Positions 26,869-37,545 of a stretch of DNA of 64,000 nucleotides are shown here, one piece after another. The notes under the pieces were generated by a model. The model worked only from the letters and a program-made list of their open reading frames with translations. It ran no database searches and had not been told where the DNA came from. Both the position numbers and the translations under genes were made by a program. This stretch comes from Plecoglossus altivelis (taxonomy: Eukaryota > Chordata > Actinopteri > Osmeriformes > Plecoglossidae). The stretch's first letter is position 1; each line of letters opens with the position of its first letter. The stretch is from assembly GCA_036571765.1 (NCBI GenBank), contig BROE01000005.1:6617614-6681613 (forward strand). Direction: 5' to 3'.

Positions 26869-28673
26869 ATGAGTTTTTTCAGTTTTGGCCAGAGTGCAGA
26901 AGTTGACGTTGTTCTGAATGATGCAGAGACACGAAAGAAAGCTGAACATAAGACCGAAGATGGAAAGAAAGACAAGTATTTTCTTTTCTACGATGGAGAG
27001 ACAGTGAGTGGAAAGGTGAACGTAACTCTCAAGAACCCTGGGAAAAGACTTGAACATCAAGGCATCAAAATAGAATTTGTTGGACAAATCGGTGGGTACA
27101 TATGAACTGCAGATAAACTGATGCACATGTTGCACATACAACAAACGTCAAAATACGATTAGCTATGCTACCTAAACCCAACCATCATCCATTAGGTGAA
27201 ACATTCATCAATGCCGATTTAAAAATTGGAATGTAAAATGTTAAGTGCATCTCCTTACTTTTTAGAACTCTACTATGACCGAGGAAACCACCATGAGTTT
27301 GTTTCCCTGGTGAAAGATCTTGCAAGACCAGGCGAACTTACCCAGTCACAGACCTTTGACTTTGAGTTCACCCATGTTGAAAAACCCTATGAGTCTTATA
27401 CAGGCCAGAATGTCAAGCTACGGTGAGTGACTATTAACATTCCCTTGTGAATCATTCATCTAGATTCAACTTTGACCTGTCATGGGCAGCGCTCACTGTT
27501 ACACTTCTTCAATGTGTACAGAAATGTTTTAAGCTACACGATTCCTCACCAGTGACACAAAGATATTATAAAATGAATGAAAGCTAATTTAATCACGGAA
27601 TTCCTATATTCTGATATACAATCAGTATACATGTTGAGTTCAGTTGGTTGTCTTATGCAACTGGTTCCTCTTTCAGGTACTTCCTCCGAGCTACAGTGAG
27701 TAGGAGACTGAATGACATCAGCAAAGAGATGGATATTGTGGTACACACACTCAGCACATACCCAGAGCTCAACTCTTCCATAAAGATGGAAGTGGGGATT
27801 GAAGACTGTCTTCATATTGAGTTTGAGTACAATAAATCCAAGTAAGGTCAAATTCCCACTGTGTCTTTGAATGTGTACTGGTGCATGCACTCATTCTGTC
27901 CACCAAATTTCCAGCCTAATTCCTGTTCTTTGTCTATCCACAGGTACCACCTGAAAGATGTGATTGTAGGTAAAATCTACTTCCTACTGGTGAGGATTAA
28001 GATAAAGCACATGGAGATTGACATAATTAAACGTGAGACAACAGGCACTGGTCCAAGTGTGTACCATGAAAACGACACCATCGCTAAATATGAAATAATG
28101 GATGGTGCACCAGTCAGAGGTAAATACCATGATGATGTTTACTGGTAGATAAAGCAATGTTGTCAGTAACCCAGTCAGTCTTTTCCATGATTTATTCTGA
28201 CTGCATTTTGCTTTTTAGGAGAATCAATTCCCATCAGGTTGTTCTTAGCTGGCTATGAGATGACTCCTACCATGCGAGACATCAACAAAAAGTTCTCAGT
28301 ACGTTACTACCTAAACCTGGTGCTGATTGACGAAGAAGAGAGACGCTACTTTAAACAGCAGGTAGGATAGTTTTCTGATTTTAAGGCTCATAGCTTTACA
28401 TTCAAGGAAATCTGGGTAGATTTTAGAAGTGGATAAAGATGGGAATACAGTTGGGAAACCCAACCTTTAAAAAAAATAAAAAAGGTCAAACCAGCCTATG
28501 AGTTAACCTAACACAATCACACCCTCCTCTTCCAGGAAATTACACTCTGGAGGAAAGGTGACGTGGTGAGGAAGAGTATGTCCCACCAGGCCACTATAGG
28601 TGCCCAGCGGTTTGAGGGCTCGGCCAGTTCAGAGAGCGCACTGGAGCAGGCGGCGAGGGAGGACAGCGGCTAA
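26869..28673 (+). CDS. vps26b: Retromer subunit VPS26B
   Basis: Six exons: 26869-27091, 27266-27422, 27677-27841, 27944-28119, 28219-28361, 28536-28673, joining to 333 aa (human VPS26B is 336). The N-terminus MSFFSFGQSAEVDVVLND and the core, including ELYYDRGNHHEF, YPELNSSIKMEVGIEDCLHIEFEY and INKKFSVRYYLNLVLIDEE, are near-identical to vertebrate VPS26. VPS26 has a two-lobed arrestin-like fold and joins VPS35 and VPS29 in retromer, which retrieves cargo from endosomes to the Golgi or plasma membrane. The last residues (SASSESALEQAAREDSG) differ from the human VPS26B tail, so this may be the fish vps26b-like copy; the tail is where VPS26A and B normally diverge. No earlier in-frame ATG exists before 26869. 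Confidence 0.96.
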
Positions 28674-29950
28674 AGCTGCAGTCCTTCGTTAGCCTCACGG
28701 AAGACTGGCGTCTGAGGAAGAGTAGCGGAGGCACCTGTCAGCTCACATCATCACTGTCGAAGCAGCCTTCTGTTTATTGCAGCTGCTGAGTGAAGGGAGA
28801 GGGGGACCATGAAGGGAAACTGGATATACACACATGAACAATGAAAAATACAAGTCTGCATTTGGCATCACGGATGGCTGCAGGATGCAGACTAACCTCT
28901 TTCTCAACACACTTCTCCAATTAAAAATTAAGCCAACTACATGTTTAAACCTTCCCTGTGTGACAACTAAAATAAGCATATTATACTGTCCTTTTTATCT
29001 TCTAATGACCAACTCTAATTTGTCACCAAATCCATTTCTAACTTTGGCTTTCTAATTGATTCTCTGTACAGAATGCTGTATGACCATAGGGAATTTAAAT
29101 CATAAGAAACGACAATGCATTTTTAACATTCCGCACCCAATCTAATGCATTCCTGCAATTTAATGTGGTTAAGAACTCTTAAAGAAGAACTTTTTGCACT
29201 GGTGTTTTCTTTGCTTCTCATTCTCTGGTAATTCATTGTGTGTGTCAAGATTACACAAAGAAATATTCAGAGAGATTCTGTTGCATCAAACATGTAAGGT
29301 CTGCTGTCTTTGTTGAGAGTTCTCAAGTATTGTTCCATACATGTTTGTCCTGTAAATAAGAGCAGCTATTGTATTCTCATGCCCCTTTTAGCTCTCATAC
29401 ACGGTGATTTGCTAATACAGTTTAGTCTGTGCCATAGAATCAGTTACTACATGCTTGACTTCAGCATTCCAATTGTGTTAGCAGAGGCAAGGGTATATTG
29501 TGCTTGTGTTTGAGGTCTGATAGTGAGATGTCTTCTATATTCCACACTAGAGACTTGAAATGTTGTGCCTATAAGTGTATCTAGCAAATGAAATCCTCTT
29601 GCCACTAACACATACTTTTCAGCTTGTTTTAACCTGAAAGATCGATCTGTCTATTTTTTGTGCTCTCCAAATAACTAATAAATGATCCTCTGTCCCTAAA
29701 ACATAAGTAAATTGATGCCAAATTTTCTGTTTGATGTGTCAGTCTGGTCTTTGCTTTCAGAAACAGTATTTAGACATTTAAAGAATAAAATGTATTTAAC
29801 AGAATTTGGTGTAAGAATACATTTTGGATAAACATTCACTGTGTACATGATGTTTACAATCAGTATACACACACACACACACACACACGTTGAGTTAGCA
29901 GTTATGAGTATTTTCAGCATATGCCAGTTGGTTATCATCTCCATGTCATT
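28674..29950. other. Convergent 3' region of vps26b and thyn1
   Basis: 1.28 kb between two facing stop codons, mostly vps26b 3' UTR. AATAAA for the plus strand lies at 29677-29682, with another near 29784. A short CA run lies at 29869-29888. No clear minus-strand AATAAA close to the thyn1 stop was found; a TTTATT at about 28772 would imply overlap with the vps26b UTR. Confidence 0.7.
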
Positions 29951-31281
29951 TCAGCACTGATCTTGGTTCTCCAAACTCAGGACAAAGTCAAATTCCTCTA
30001 AGAAGGAAGAAAGAAAGAACGAAAGAGAAACTTATGAAATTGTTATTTATTCTATGTACAAAGTGCTACTGTATGCAAACTCACCAGTAGTGAGGGGTTG
30101 GACGGAAAGTCTTGCTCTTGTGAACAGAGCCATGTCTTTCAGCGGTCCTCCTTCAGCCTTGTGCTGCTGGTGGTGCTTCTTTAGTTCGGACAAAGGGATA
30201 AAACGCTTCATCATCCTTTCAAAGCAAACGTCCACCTGTCAGACCAACACAAAAACAAGATGGAGGAAAGCCTTTGGTACAAGGTTGTGTATAAAGAACA
30301 CAAACAATGAATGTTGTTAATCGTCTTACCATACTCCATTTGGGATTGTCTCGCTTGCTGGAGGGATCATAATGGACATCTTGCTTATCAAACTGAGTGT
30401 GGTCTACGTATGCTTCCTTTACAACCTTAAGTATGACAGACAGCATGTGAGAACTATGAACTAATCTTCACAAGGTCCATTTTTTCCAATAGAAGAAACA
30501 CGTCTCACTTTCATTATGCCCGCCACTCCAGGCTCTTTACAGTTGCTGTGGTAAAAGAATGCAAGCTGGCTTTCTTTCATGTCTCTCATGAAGTTGCGAG
30601 CCTGCATACAATGAAATGTATTGTTAAGATGCGAACAACTTGTTTCACTGACAACCCTTCTCTTTTTCATCGTTTCTCTCATCATGGCACTTCCAACACT
30701 ACATCTGACATCTTCCAGATGGTTAACGGTGTGATCTTCGGTGTAAGATTACGCTACTTGATAGTTTCTGACACCGTCCCAGCACCCAGTTTGGTTTGGT
30801 TGAGCCTTCAGATCTTCAATGCCAAACTGTAAATGGAGGCAGATAATGTTCTTATAAAGTTGAAAAAAGTGCCCGTGATTCAATGTACAAAGCAGTGACG
30901 ATTACCTTCACATCTATGCCGTTTTCAAACCGGCTGTCAGGCTCTGACTTCATCAGCCAGCGGCTGTACTGTGGACGGCTAGGTGGTTCTTTGATGCTCA
31001 CATTTTTAGGCATCCCACCGGTCGACGCCTTTCTTTTACCTCGGACTCTTGAGCCAGCCTCTACCGAAGGTGAATTCTCCACCTGGGCATCATTTCCTGC
31101 CTGCTCATCGTCCCCTGGGTGGCAGGCACATAATAACCTACATTTTGCTTTCTGAACAAACAAACAATATAATGCACATCATTTCACTGCATTCACTTAT
31201 CTGGTAAAATCAAACGAGTTCCATACATGACTCAGTTGTTGTTGCATTCCCATTACGACGTGTTCTTTTCTTGGGTGGCAT
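29951..31281 (-). CDS. thyn1: Thymocyte nuclear protein 1 (EVE domain)
   Basis: Seven minus-strand exons, in transcript order: 31227-31281, 30906-31114, 30758-30826, 30601-30509, 30425-30330, 30235-30085, 29997-29951. They join to 239 aa (human THYN1 is 225). The N-terminus MPPKKRTRRNG is basic, like a nuclear localisation signal, and is followed by a poorly conserved acidic linker. From about residue 80 the EVE domain (PUA-like fold) is clear: WLMKSEP, CWDGVRNYQARNFMRDMK, AFFYHSNCKEPGVAGIMK, DPSSKRDNPKWSMVDV and the C-terminal FDFVLSLE. EVE/PUA-like domains are thought to bind modified bases in nucleic acid, and THYN1 is a nuclear protein that binds modified DNA bases; its exact role is unsettled. 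It is transcribed divergently from acad8. Confidence 0.95.
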
Positions 31282-31739
31282 ATCTGAAAATGTTTTGAAT
31301 GAAAGTTAAGCAAATGCACTCCTTAACAAGCACTCCACAACTATTCCTGACCGCGTGTCAACAATCCGATGAAAAGTACGGCACATGAGTTACAATGCAC
31401 ATAAACATCCTTGAAGGCATAAAACAAACCTTAAGAATTGACCAACCAGCGTGTGTTTGAACTCAACGTTGTATCACGTGGTACTAACGTAACAAAACAA
31501 AGCTGAGCTATTTGTGCAGAATTGGTGCGACTGCGAACATATATCTACTATCGTCTGCAACAGGAATTGTCTTACATCTTCATTATTTTGTTCACACAGT
31601 CCTACTTTACAGGATATCTTTGTAAAACCGCTATTATGTTCCTAATCCATTAGACTTCCATTTTTTTGTAGTTGCAAAAAGTAGAACTACATTTCCATAC
31701 AAGCAAGGTGATACTGCTGCAGTTTGATAACCTACCAAC
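31282..31739. promoter_or_regulatory. Shared bidirectional promoter of thyn1 and acad8
   Basis: The start codons of thyn1 (minus, 31281) and acad8 (plus, 31740) are only 458 bp apart and point away from each other. The interval has no TATA box I can place. It carries a CACGTG E-box at 31475-31480, and the acad8 start lies in CAACATGGCTGC, a YY1-like context. THYN1 and ACAD8 are also head-to-head neighbours in human. Confidence 0.7.
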
Positions 31740-34700
31740 ATGGCTGCAATAGGGACGTTATGTAGAGTTGCCAGACTGAGTTCGTACATAGGCAGAAATC
31801 GCCGATTAATATTTAACCACGTTCAAATACGGGGGATAGCATCATGCATCGATCGTAAGTCCAATTTTCTCAGCTAACTTTCGATTATTTCCCACAATTT
31901 CCACGTGACATGGGAAGAAGATTCTGACAAGCCAGCTGAATAACGTCAGCAGCATTGACACTGAGACATGGGTGGCGTAAATATTATGAACAGTATTCAT
32001 AACAATGTTTAATCAGAAACAGTTTAGCGCTACATGAGGTATGTCACTCATTTGGTGGCTATTGAAGCGCCATTTGCAACAATGTGTCACTGGCTGGTGA
32101 ACCCACCCAATATCATTGACCTCATCTGACTTTTGAGGTGTGATTCATTAGTGTGATGTGTAAGATTTGTCATAGTTTAGTTACAATAATTGTGATATCA
32201 GAAAAGCATTTTGTCTGAAGACAGCTAGTTGTCCAACGGGAATTTCCTTCAACTCAGTTCTGTGTGACCTCTTCACCTTGCAGCTTCATACGGGCTCACA
32301 GATGAACAGAAGGAGTTTCAAAAGGTGGCCTTTGACTTTGCTACCAATGAGATGGCACCCCACATGGCAGAGTGGGACGAAAAGGTGCGTCCATTATGTT
32401 TTGGGAATTTTATGCGAGGATGGCGATCTTGTTGTGTCATTATTTTAAATTATAATTATACAATCACTTGTCGACCGACATGGTCGTTGAAGTTCTAGTT
32501 CTAAATTTGAAATGACAGTAACCTCTCATTGCTCAGGAAATCTTTCCAGTGGAGACCATGCAGAAGGCAGCGCAGCTTGGGTTTGGGGGTATCTATGTAC
32601 AACCGGAGGTGGGAGGTTCAGGCCTGTCACGTCTAGACACGTCGGTCATCTTCGAGGCCTTATCGACTGGCTGTGTCAGCACCACTGCCTATATCAGCAT
32701 ACATAAGTAAGTTTGGCACGTGTCCGAACAACCTGAGATAAAATCAAGATGACAGTTCTTTTCTAGCAACAGTTATAGAAGGGGATACAAATTATATCAG
32801 GTCATTTTTTCACCTGATATAATGTGTAGCCCCTCTCCTAACATGCTATGGCTCTGTCCTTTCATTAACAATGTCATTTTCTGTGTTCTTGTGGTCACAA
32901 TGAACAACCTGAGATAATATGAAGATGAAAGTTATTTTCTAGCAACAGTTACAGAGGGGATACAAATTATATCAGGAGTTTTTTCACTTGATATACCGTA
33001 ATGTGTACCCCCTCTCCTAACATGCTATGGGTCTGCCTGGTACCATGGTTGTTATTTTTATTTTGTTGTGTTCTTCTGGTCACAGTGAACACCCTGAGAT
33101 AATTTGAAGATTGCTGCTTTTTTCAGAAGTTACAGAGGGGATACAAATTATTTCAGGCTCTTTTTTACCCGCTATAATTTGTATCTCCACCCCTAACACC
33201 CTAACATGCAAAGGGTTTGTCTTGACATCATGGGTGTTTTTGTCTGTGTTCGTTTGGTCACACTTAACAACCTGAGATAATATGAAGATGCAACAAACAT
33301 GACACCTGATATCATTTGTTCATGTTTGAACAAATGATTCACCTGATATCATTTTTATCCCCCACCCTAGCATGCATTGGGTCTGTCCTGCTGTCATATG
33401 TTATTTTCTGTGTTCCCTTGGTCACAGCATGTGTGCCTGGATGATTGACACCTTTGGAAACCCAGAGCAGAGGGAGAGGTACTGCCCTGATCTCTGCTCT
33501 ATGGATAAGTTTGCCTCCTACTGTCTCACTGAACCAGGTGAGTCTTCAATGATACATTTGTACATGTCTCAGTACAATTTTCTCATACCATTGACTGTTT
33601 GTGAGTGGGTTTTGGTCCTGATGGAGACATTGATGTACTGTGGTGCGTGTTATTCCAGGTAGTGGTAGTGATGCTGCGTCCTTACTCACTAATGCACAGC
33701 TGAAAGGAGACCACTATATTCTAAATGGCTCTAAGGTAATTCATTTTCTTAGGTTTACATCATGTCTGTTGTAATACTCTCAACATTATCCTGTATGTAA
33801 ATGATAATACCACATTAGAAAAGAGTTGTTCTGTCCGTATGCTACTACAGGCTTTCATTAGTGGAGGTGGAGACACAGACGTGTACATAGTGATGTGTCG
33901 AACTGGAGGGAAGGGTCCTAAAGGCATTTCCTGTCTCGTGGTGGAAAAAGGAACTCCGGGTCTTAGCTTCGGCAAGAAGGAGAGAAAGGTATCTGGACTT
34001 CTGATGACGCTTCTCACATGGTCACAACCACAAGGGGGCAGGGTAGAGCCAAAGTTGTGGTATAGAGAAGAGGAATGGCTTGACTGCTACTGACGGACCT
34101 TTCTTTTTCCTTTTCTTTTCTAAAGGTGGGTTGGAACTCCCAGCCAACCAGGGCAGTGATATTTGAGGACTGTGCTGTACCAGTAACCAATCGACTGGGG
34201 CAGGATGGACAGGGCTTTACTATGGCCATGAAAGGCCTAAATGGGGGCAGGATCAACATTGGTACGATTTGTTTTATGATACCACTCTAACTCATGTTAT
34301 CATTTTTGTATTGTGGATATGAATAAATGTTGAAATAAATACTTGGTAACCAATTTAGTTAATGTCCATTTTCCTGTGATCCTTATCCCTTTAGCTTCCT
34401 GTTCACTTGGGGCTGCTCACTCGTGTGTGCAGCTGGCGAGGGATCACTTGCTTGTACGCAAGCAGTTCGGGGAGACTCTGTCTAACAACCAGGTACCCGT
34501 CTCACAGCTTCACCACATAGAGCTAAGTTTTGTTCCATGAGTTGTTTGTCAGGACCAGATGCCCTCTGTTTGCCTCTGTAGTTTCTACAGTTCAAGCTGG
34601 CTGAGATGGCTACCAAGCTGGTAGCGTCCCGTCTGATGGTCCGTCAGGCTGCAGTGGCCTTGCAGGAGAACAGGGCTGACGCTGTGGCCCTCTGCTCCAT

Positions 34701-35179
34701 GGCCAAGCTCTTTGTCACAGACGAGTGCTTCGATGTGAGTGCACACCTGCGGTCGTGTCTATGCAATTGGAGTCATTTGGCAGTTGCATTTTGGGCATTT
34801 TTGTTGTTGTTTCTTAGTTAGATTTATGTTGAAGCTACAGACTCTGAGTTCATTGGTGTGTGTGGGCACGTGTGTGCGGCCTTCGTTTGCAGATTTGCAA
34901 CCAAGCTCTCCAGATGCATGGTGGGTATGGATATCTGAAAGACTATGCTGTTCAGCAGTTTGTAAGGGACATCAGAGTTCACCAGATATTAGAAGGTATG
35001 TTAAAATTTCCAATCCTGATGTCTGCAAGGAAATGTGACTACCATTATAAGCCACTTCAACTGACTTGCATTTGTCACATAGCTCCAATTACAGTACATT
35101 GAGCTGTCTCCTTCTTTGTCTAGGGACCAACGAAGTGATGCGGATGATCATAGCCAGAAGTCTGTTGACTGAGTCGTGA
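31740..35179 (+). CDS. acad8: Isobutyryl-CoA dehydrogenase, mitochondrial
   Basis: Eleven exons: 31740-31854, 32284-32384, 32537-32706, 33428-33537, 33659-33735, 33851-33988, 34126-34261, 34395-34492, 34582-34734, 34893-34995, 35124-35179. They join to 418 aa (human ACAD8 is 415). Residues 1 to about 35 are Arg-rich with no acidic residue, as expected of a mitochondrial transit peptide. The acyl-CoA dehydrogenase domain follows: YCLTEPGSGSDAASL (FAD/substrate loop), VGWNSQPTRAVIFEDCAVP, RKQFGE, ICNQALQMHGGYGY and QILEGTNEVMR. Glu400 in the last motif is the catalytic base position of ACAD8. The enzyme oxidises isobutyryl-CoA to methacrylyl-CoA in valine breakdown, using FAD and passing electrons to ETF. 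Sequence resembles ACAD8 over the whole length and much more closely than ACADSB. Intron 3 carries an unusual tandem repeat. Confidence 0.97.
32732..33427 (+). repeat. Four-copy ~180 bp tandem repeat in acad8 intron 3
   Basis: Units begin with cctgagata at 32732, 32908, 33093 (cctgagat) and 33271, so spacing is 176, 185 and 178 bp. Each unit holds a gggatacaaattat..atcagg palindromic part (altered in the last), a taacatgct-like stretch and ends in ggtcaca. The last unit ends ggtcacag at 33427, which is the true acceptor of exon 4. The copies have diverged, so the duplications are not recent. Confidence 0.85.
32786..32828. repeat. Hairpin-forming inverted repeat inside the acad8 intronic repeat
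   Basis: The 17-base arm tacaaattatatcaggt at 32786-32802 is complementary, with one mismatch, to acctgatataatgtgta at 32812-32828; the loop is 9 bases. Related palindromes recur in the other repeat copies. Confidence 0.75.
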
Positions 35180-35719
35180 TGAATTTTATTCCACAGCCTT
35201 CCCACGAATGGACTTCCGGTCTGTCAGTGGGTTGGTGGTGATCTCTTCCTGTTGGTTATTAACCCTGGGATGTTTGTATGTGACTGATTTCCTTAAGTGT
35301 TTGTAACCGAGGACAGAGAATAGGATGGCTTTGAGCTACTGCAGTCATTAGGTCTCTGTGTTTGTGGTATTAAGTCATGTTACGTAAATATGCATTTAGT
35401 TTGTTAAAAATGAAAGCTGCTTAGTCTCGCATAAGGAAAGAATTCAGAGACATGCTATGTCTTTAATCTCAGCTGTATTCTCTGACTAGGAATGGTTATA
35501 ATAATGTGTAGTTTACATGGTTTGTATTGGATATATGGTCTAGTATTGTCTAACAACAGTTCAATCAGTCAACTACATGGGCTGTTAGCCTTTCCTGATT
35601 TGGCCTTTCCTAGGTTTTATATTTGAGACTTTTCTAATCATAGTGGAAATAGACAGTGTATCAATATCTTTTTTTGGTAACTGGATTGCTCATAGAGGCT
35701 GTTAAGCAAACTGATACTT

Positions 35720-35744
35720 GTGTACCGTACTGTGTACGGTACAC
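35720..35744. repeat. acad8: Perfect short palindrome in the acad8 3' UTR
   Basis: Arms gtgtaccgtac (35720-35730) and gtacggtacac (35734-35744) are perfectly complementary around a 3-base loop, 13 bases before the AATAAA at 35757. Confidence 0.8.
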
Positions 35745-35756
35745 ATTTACACAGCA

Positions 35757-35762
35757 AATAAA
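35757..35762 (+). terminator. acad8: Polyadenylation signal of acad8
   Basis: AATAAA 578 bases after the acad8 stop codon. A second AATAAA lies at 35843-35848. Confidence 0.55.
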
Positions 35763-35986
35763 ACTGAAGTCTGTTTATCTTTTTTTAGATGTTTGGTCTT
35801 TCCTCTTCAAGGACTTAAGCACATGTTTGCTGGTGTTCTTGAAATAAAGACGATCGCACTCTTTCAACCATTTTTATTGAAAAGGTTACCACAAAGTAAT
35901 GACGCCATGATGGAAAAACTAAAACCTCAAAGCCAGTGAACATTAACATGACACCAAGCAATTATAAATGAAATATACTCTCCAAT

Positions 35987-36730
35987 ATACTGTCACTAGT
36001 CACTATTAGGTACTCCTAGCTTTTGCCGCTTTGGAAACCCCTTTAACGAATTGCCCCATATTCACAACAATACTCTGGTGTTAAAACAACAGGGTTGGAA
36101 ACCTATTGTCACATCAATATTGAATACATGTTTGTGTTTGTGTCACCATCTGAATTTTGCTGCAAAAACTGAGACCCGTCAGACCAGGTAACATTTTTGA
36201 ATGTTGGTCCAGTTTTAGTGAACCTGTGTGATCGTAGCTGAGACTACAGGCCCCTGGTGTGGTCCATTTACTTCAAGGCAAACGGCTTTTGATTTTGTTT
36301 GCATTCAGAGGTGCTCCTCTGCATACAGATGTAAAGAGTGGGTATTTGAGGTACTGCTGTGTTTGCATTGGATCAAATCCTTCTGCCCATTCTCCTCTCC
36401 CTTACACAAGGCATTTGAGCCCAGGAAGCTGCAGCTCTCTGGATAGTTTCTCTTTTTTGGAACCATTCTCTGTAAATCCTAGCAATGCCTGCGCGTGAAA
36501 ATCCCAGCAGATCAGCTGTTTCTGAAATACCAAAACCTTTCTGTCTGGCACCAACATCTATGCCATGTCAATCGCTTTTCTACTCTATTCTGATGCTTGG
36601 TTTGAACTTCAGCAGCCTGTCGTGACCATGTCCACACGCCTTAATGGATTAAGTTGCTGCAACATGGTTGGACTGAATAGATTTTGCATTAACAAGAAGT
36701 CTGAGAGTTGTACCTTGTTGAGTGTCAGAT
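35987..36730 (-). mobile_element. Decayed, internally deleted Tc1/mariner-like transposon
   Basis: Read on the minus strand, the sequence follows a widespread fish Tc1-like element. It shows a degraded N-terminal helix-turn-helix region of the transposase (about 36525-36461, reading ADLLGFSR then IYREW), further scraps of the central part (about 36380-36120) and a terminus with ggagtacctaatagtgac that matches the element's usual end. About half of a full-length element (roughly 1.3-1.6 kb) is missing, including the catalytic DDE core, and stop codons and frameshifts interrupt the rest. The right-hand terminus (near 36705-36728) is a poorer match. It cannot encode a transposase. Confidence 0.75.
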
Positions 36731-37545
36731 GATTGTACATTAATGACATAACAGGAGTTGCATTGATATGCTCTCAATTTACACTGTGAAATCAATCCAT
36801 GAATGTGATATAATCACATACGAATTTAATTTCTTAAACTACATTCAAATTGTATTTACCATGTATCAGTCCATTTCAAAGTTGAATCTTAACAATAGAA
36901 TAAAATATTTGGGTTGTAGGGCACATCAAGTCCTGTGTCACTGAACAAATAGGCTAGCTGGTCTAAGGAAAACCTCTAGGTAATCTCATTATGTGGCAAA
37001 AATCTGGTGAGCTGTAGATTTTAGCATGTGTAGATAATGGAAAAGGTATGAACTCTTCAGAGGATCTCTTACTGCGTCTTTATGTATCTAATATGGCATT
37101 ACCTCAATTGTCCAGCAAACACAAGCTACATTCATCAAGGCTGACCTTTTCCATATGTATTAGTAGAGTAGTCATATCACTGTTAAACATACAGTACTAA
37201 TTCAATAAAGTTTTTTTCTTCAACTTCAAATTGTACAGAAATTCATTGAACGTTTCCTTTTTGCTTATAAAAAATAAAACAAGAGACAGTTACAATATAG
37301 AAATAACAATTGTATGCTGTGTCAGCTGTACAACATTCTGAGCACATTACAAAAAGTTCTGGTTTGGAACTTTGGGTCAACTTGCATGAAGCTGATTTCC
37401 GCAAAGTAGCATTATTCCTCTTCAGCACCGTATTCAACTTTGTTAAAGTACAACAATGGATAAAGTTTTTCACTTACAGTGTCCTTCTGTCTCTCGCAGC
37501 TTTTCAGTGGTTCTTAGTATTTCACAAAGGAAACAGTCATGTCAG

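Larger units (their letters stand above)
35180..37545. other. Convergent 3' region of acad8 and esam
   Basis: About 2.4 kb between facing stop codons. The left part is the acad8 3' UTR, with plus-strand AATAAA at 35757-35762 and 35843-35848. Then comes a Tc1/mariner-like remnant (about 35987-36730). A minus-strand polyadenylation signal for esam could be the TTTATT at about 35872, but this is uncertain. The rest is AT-rich with no gene. Confidence 0.7.
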
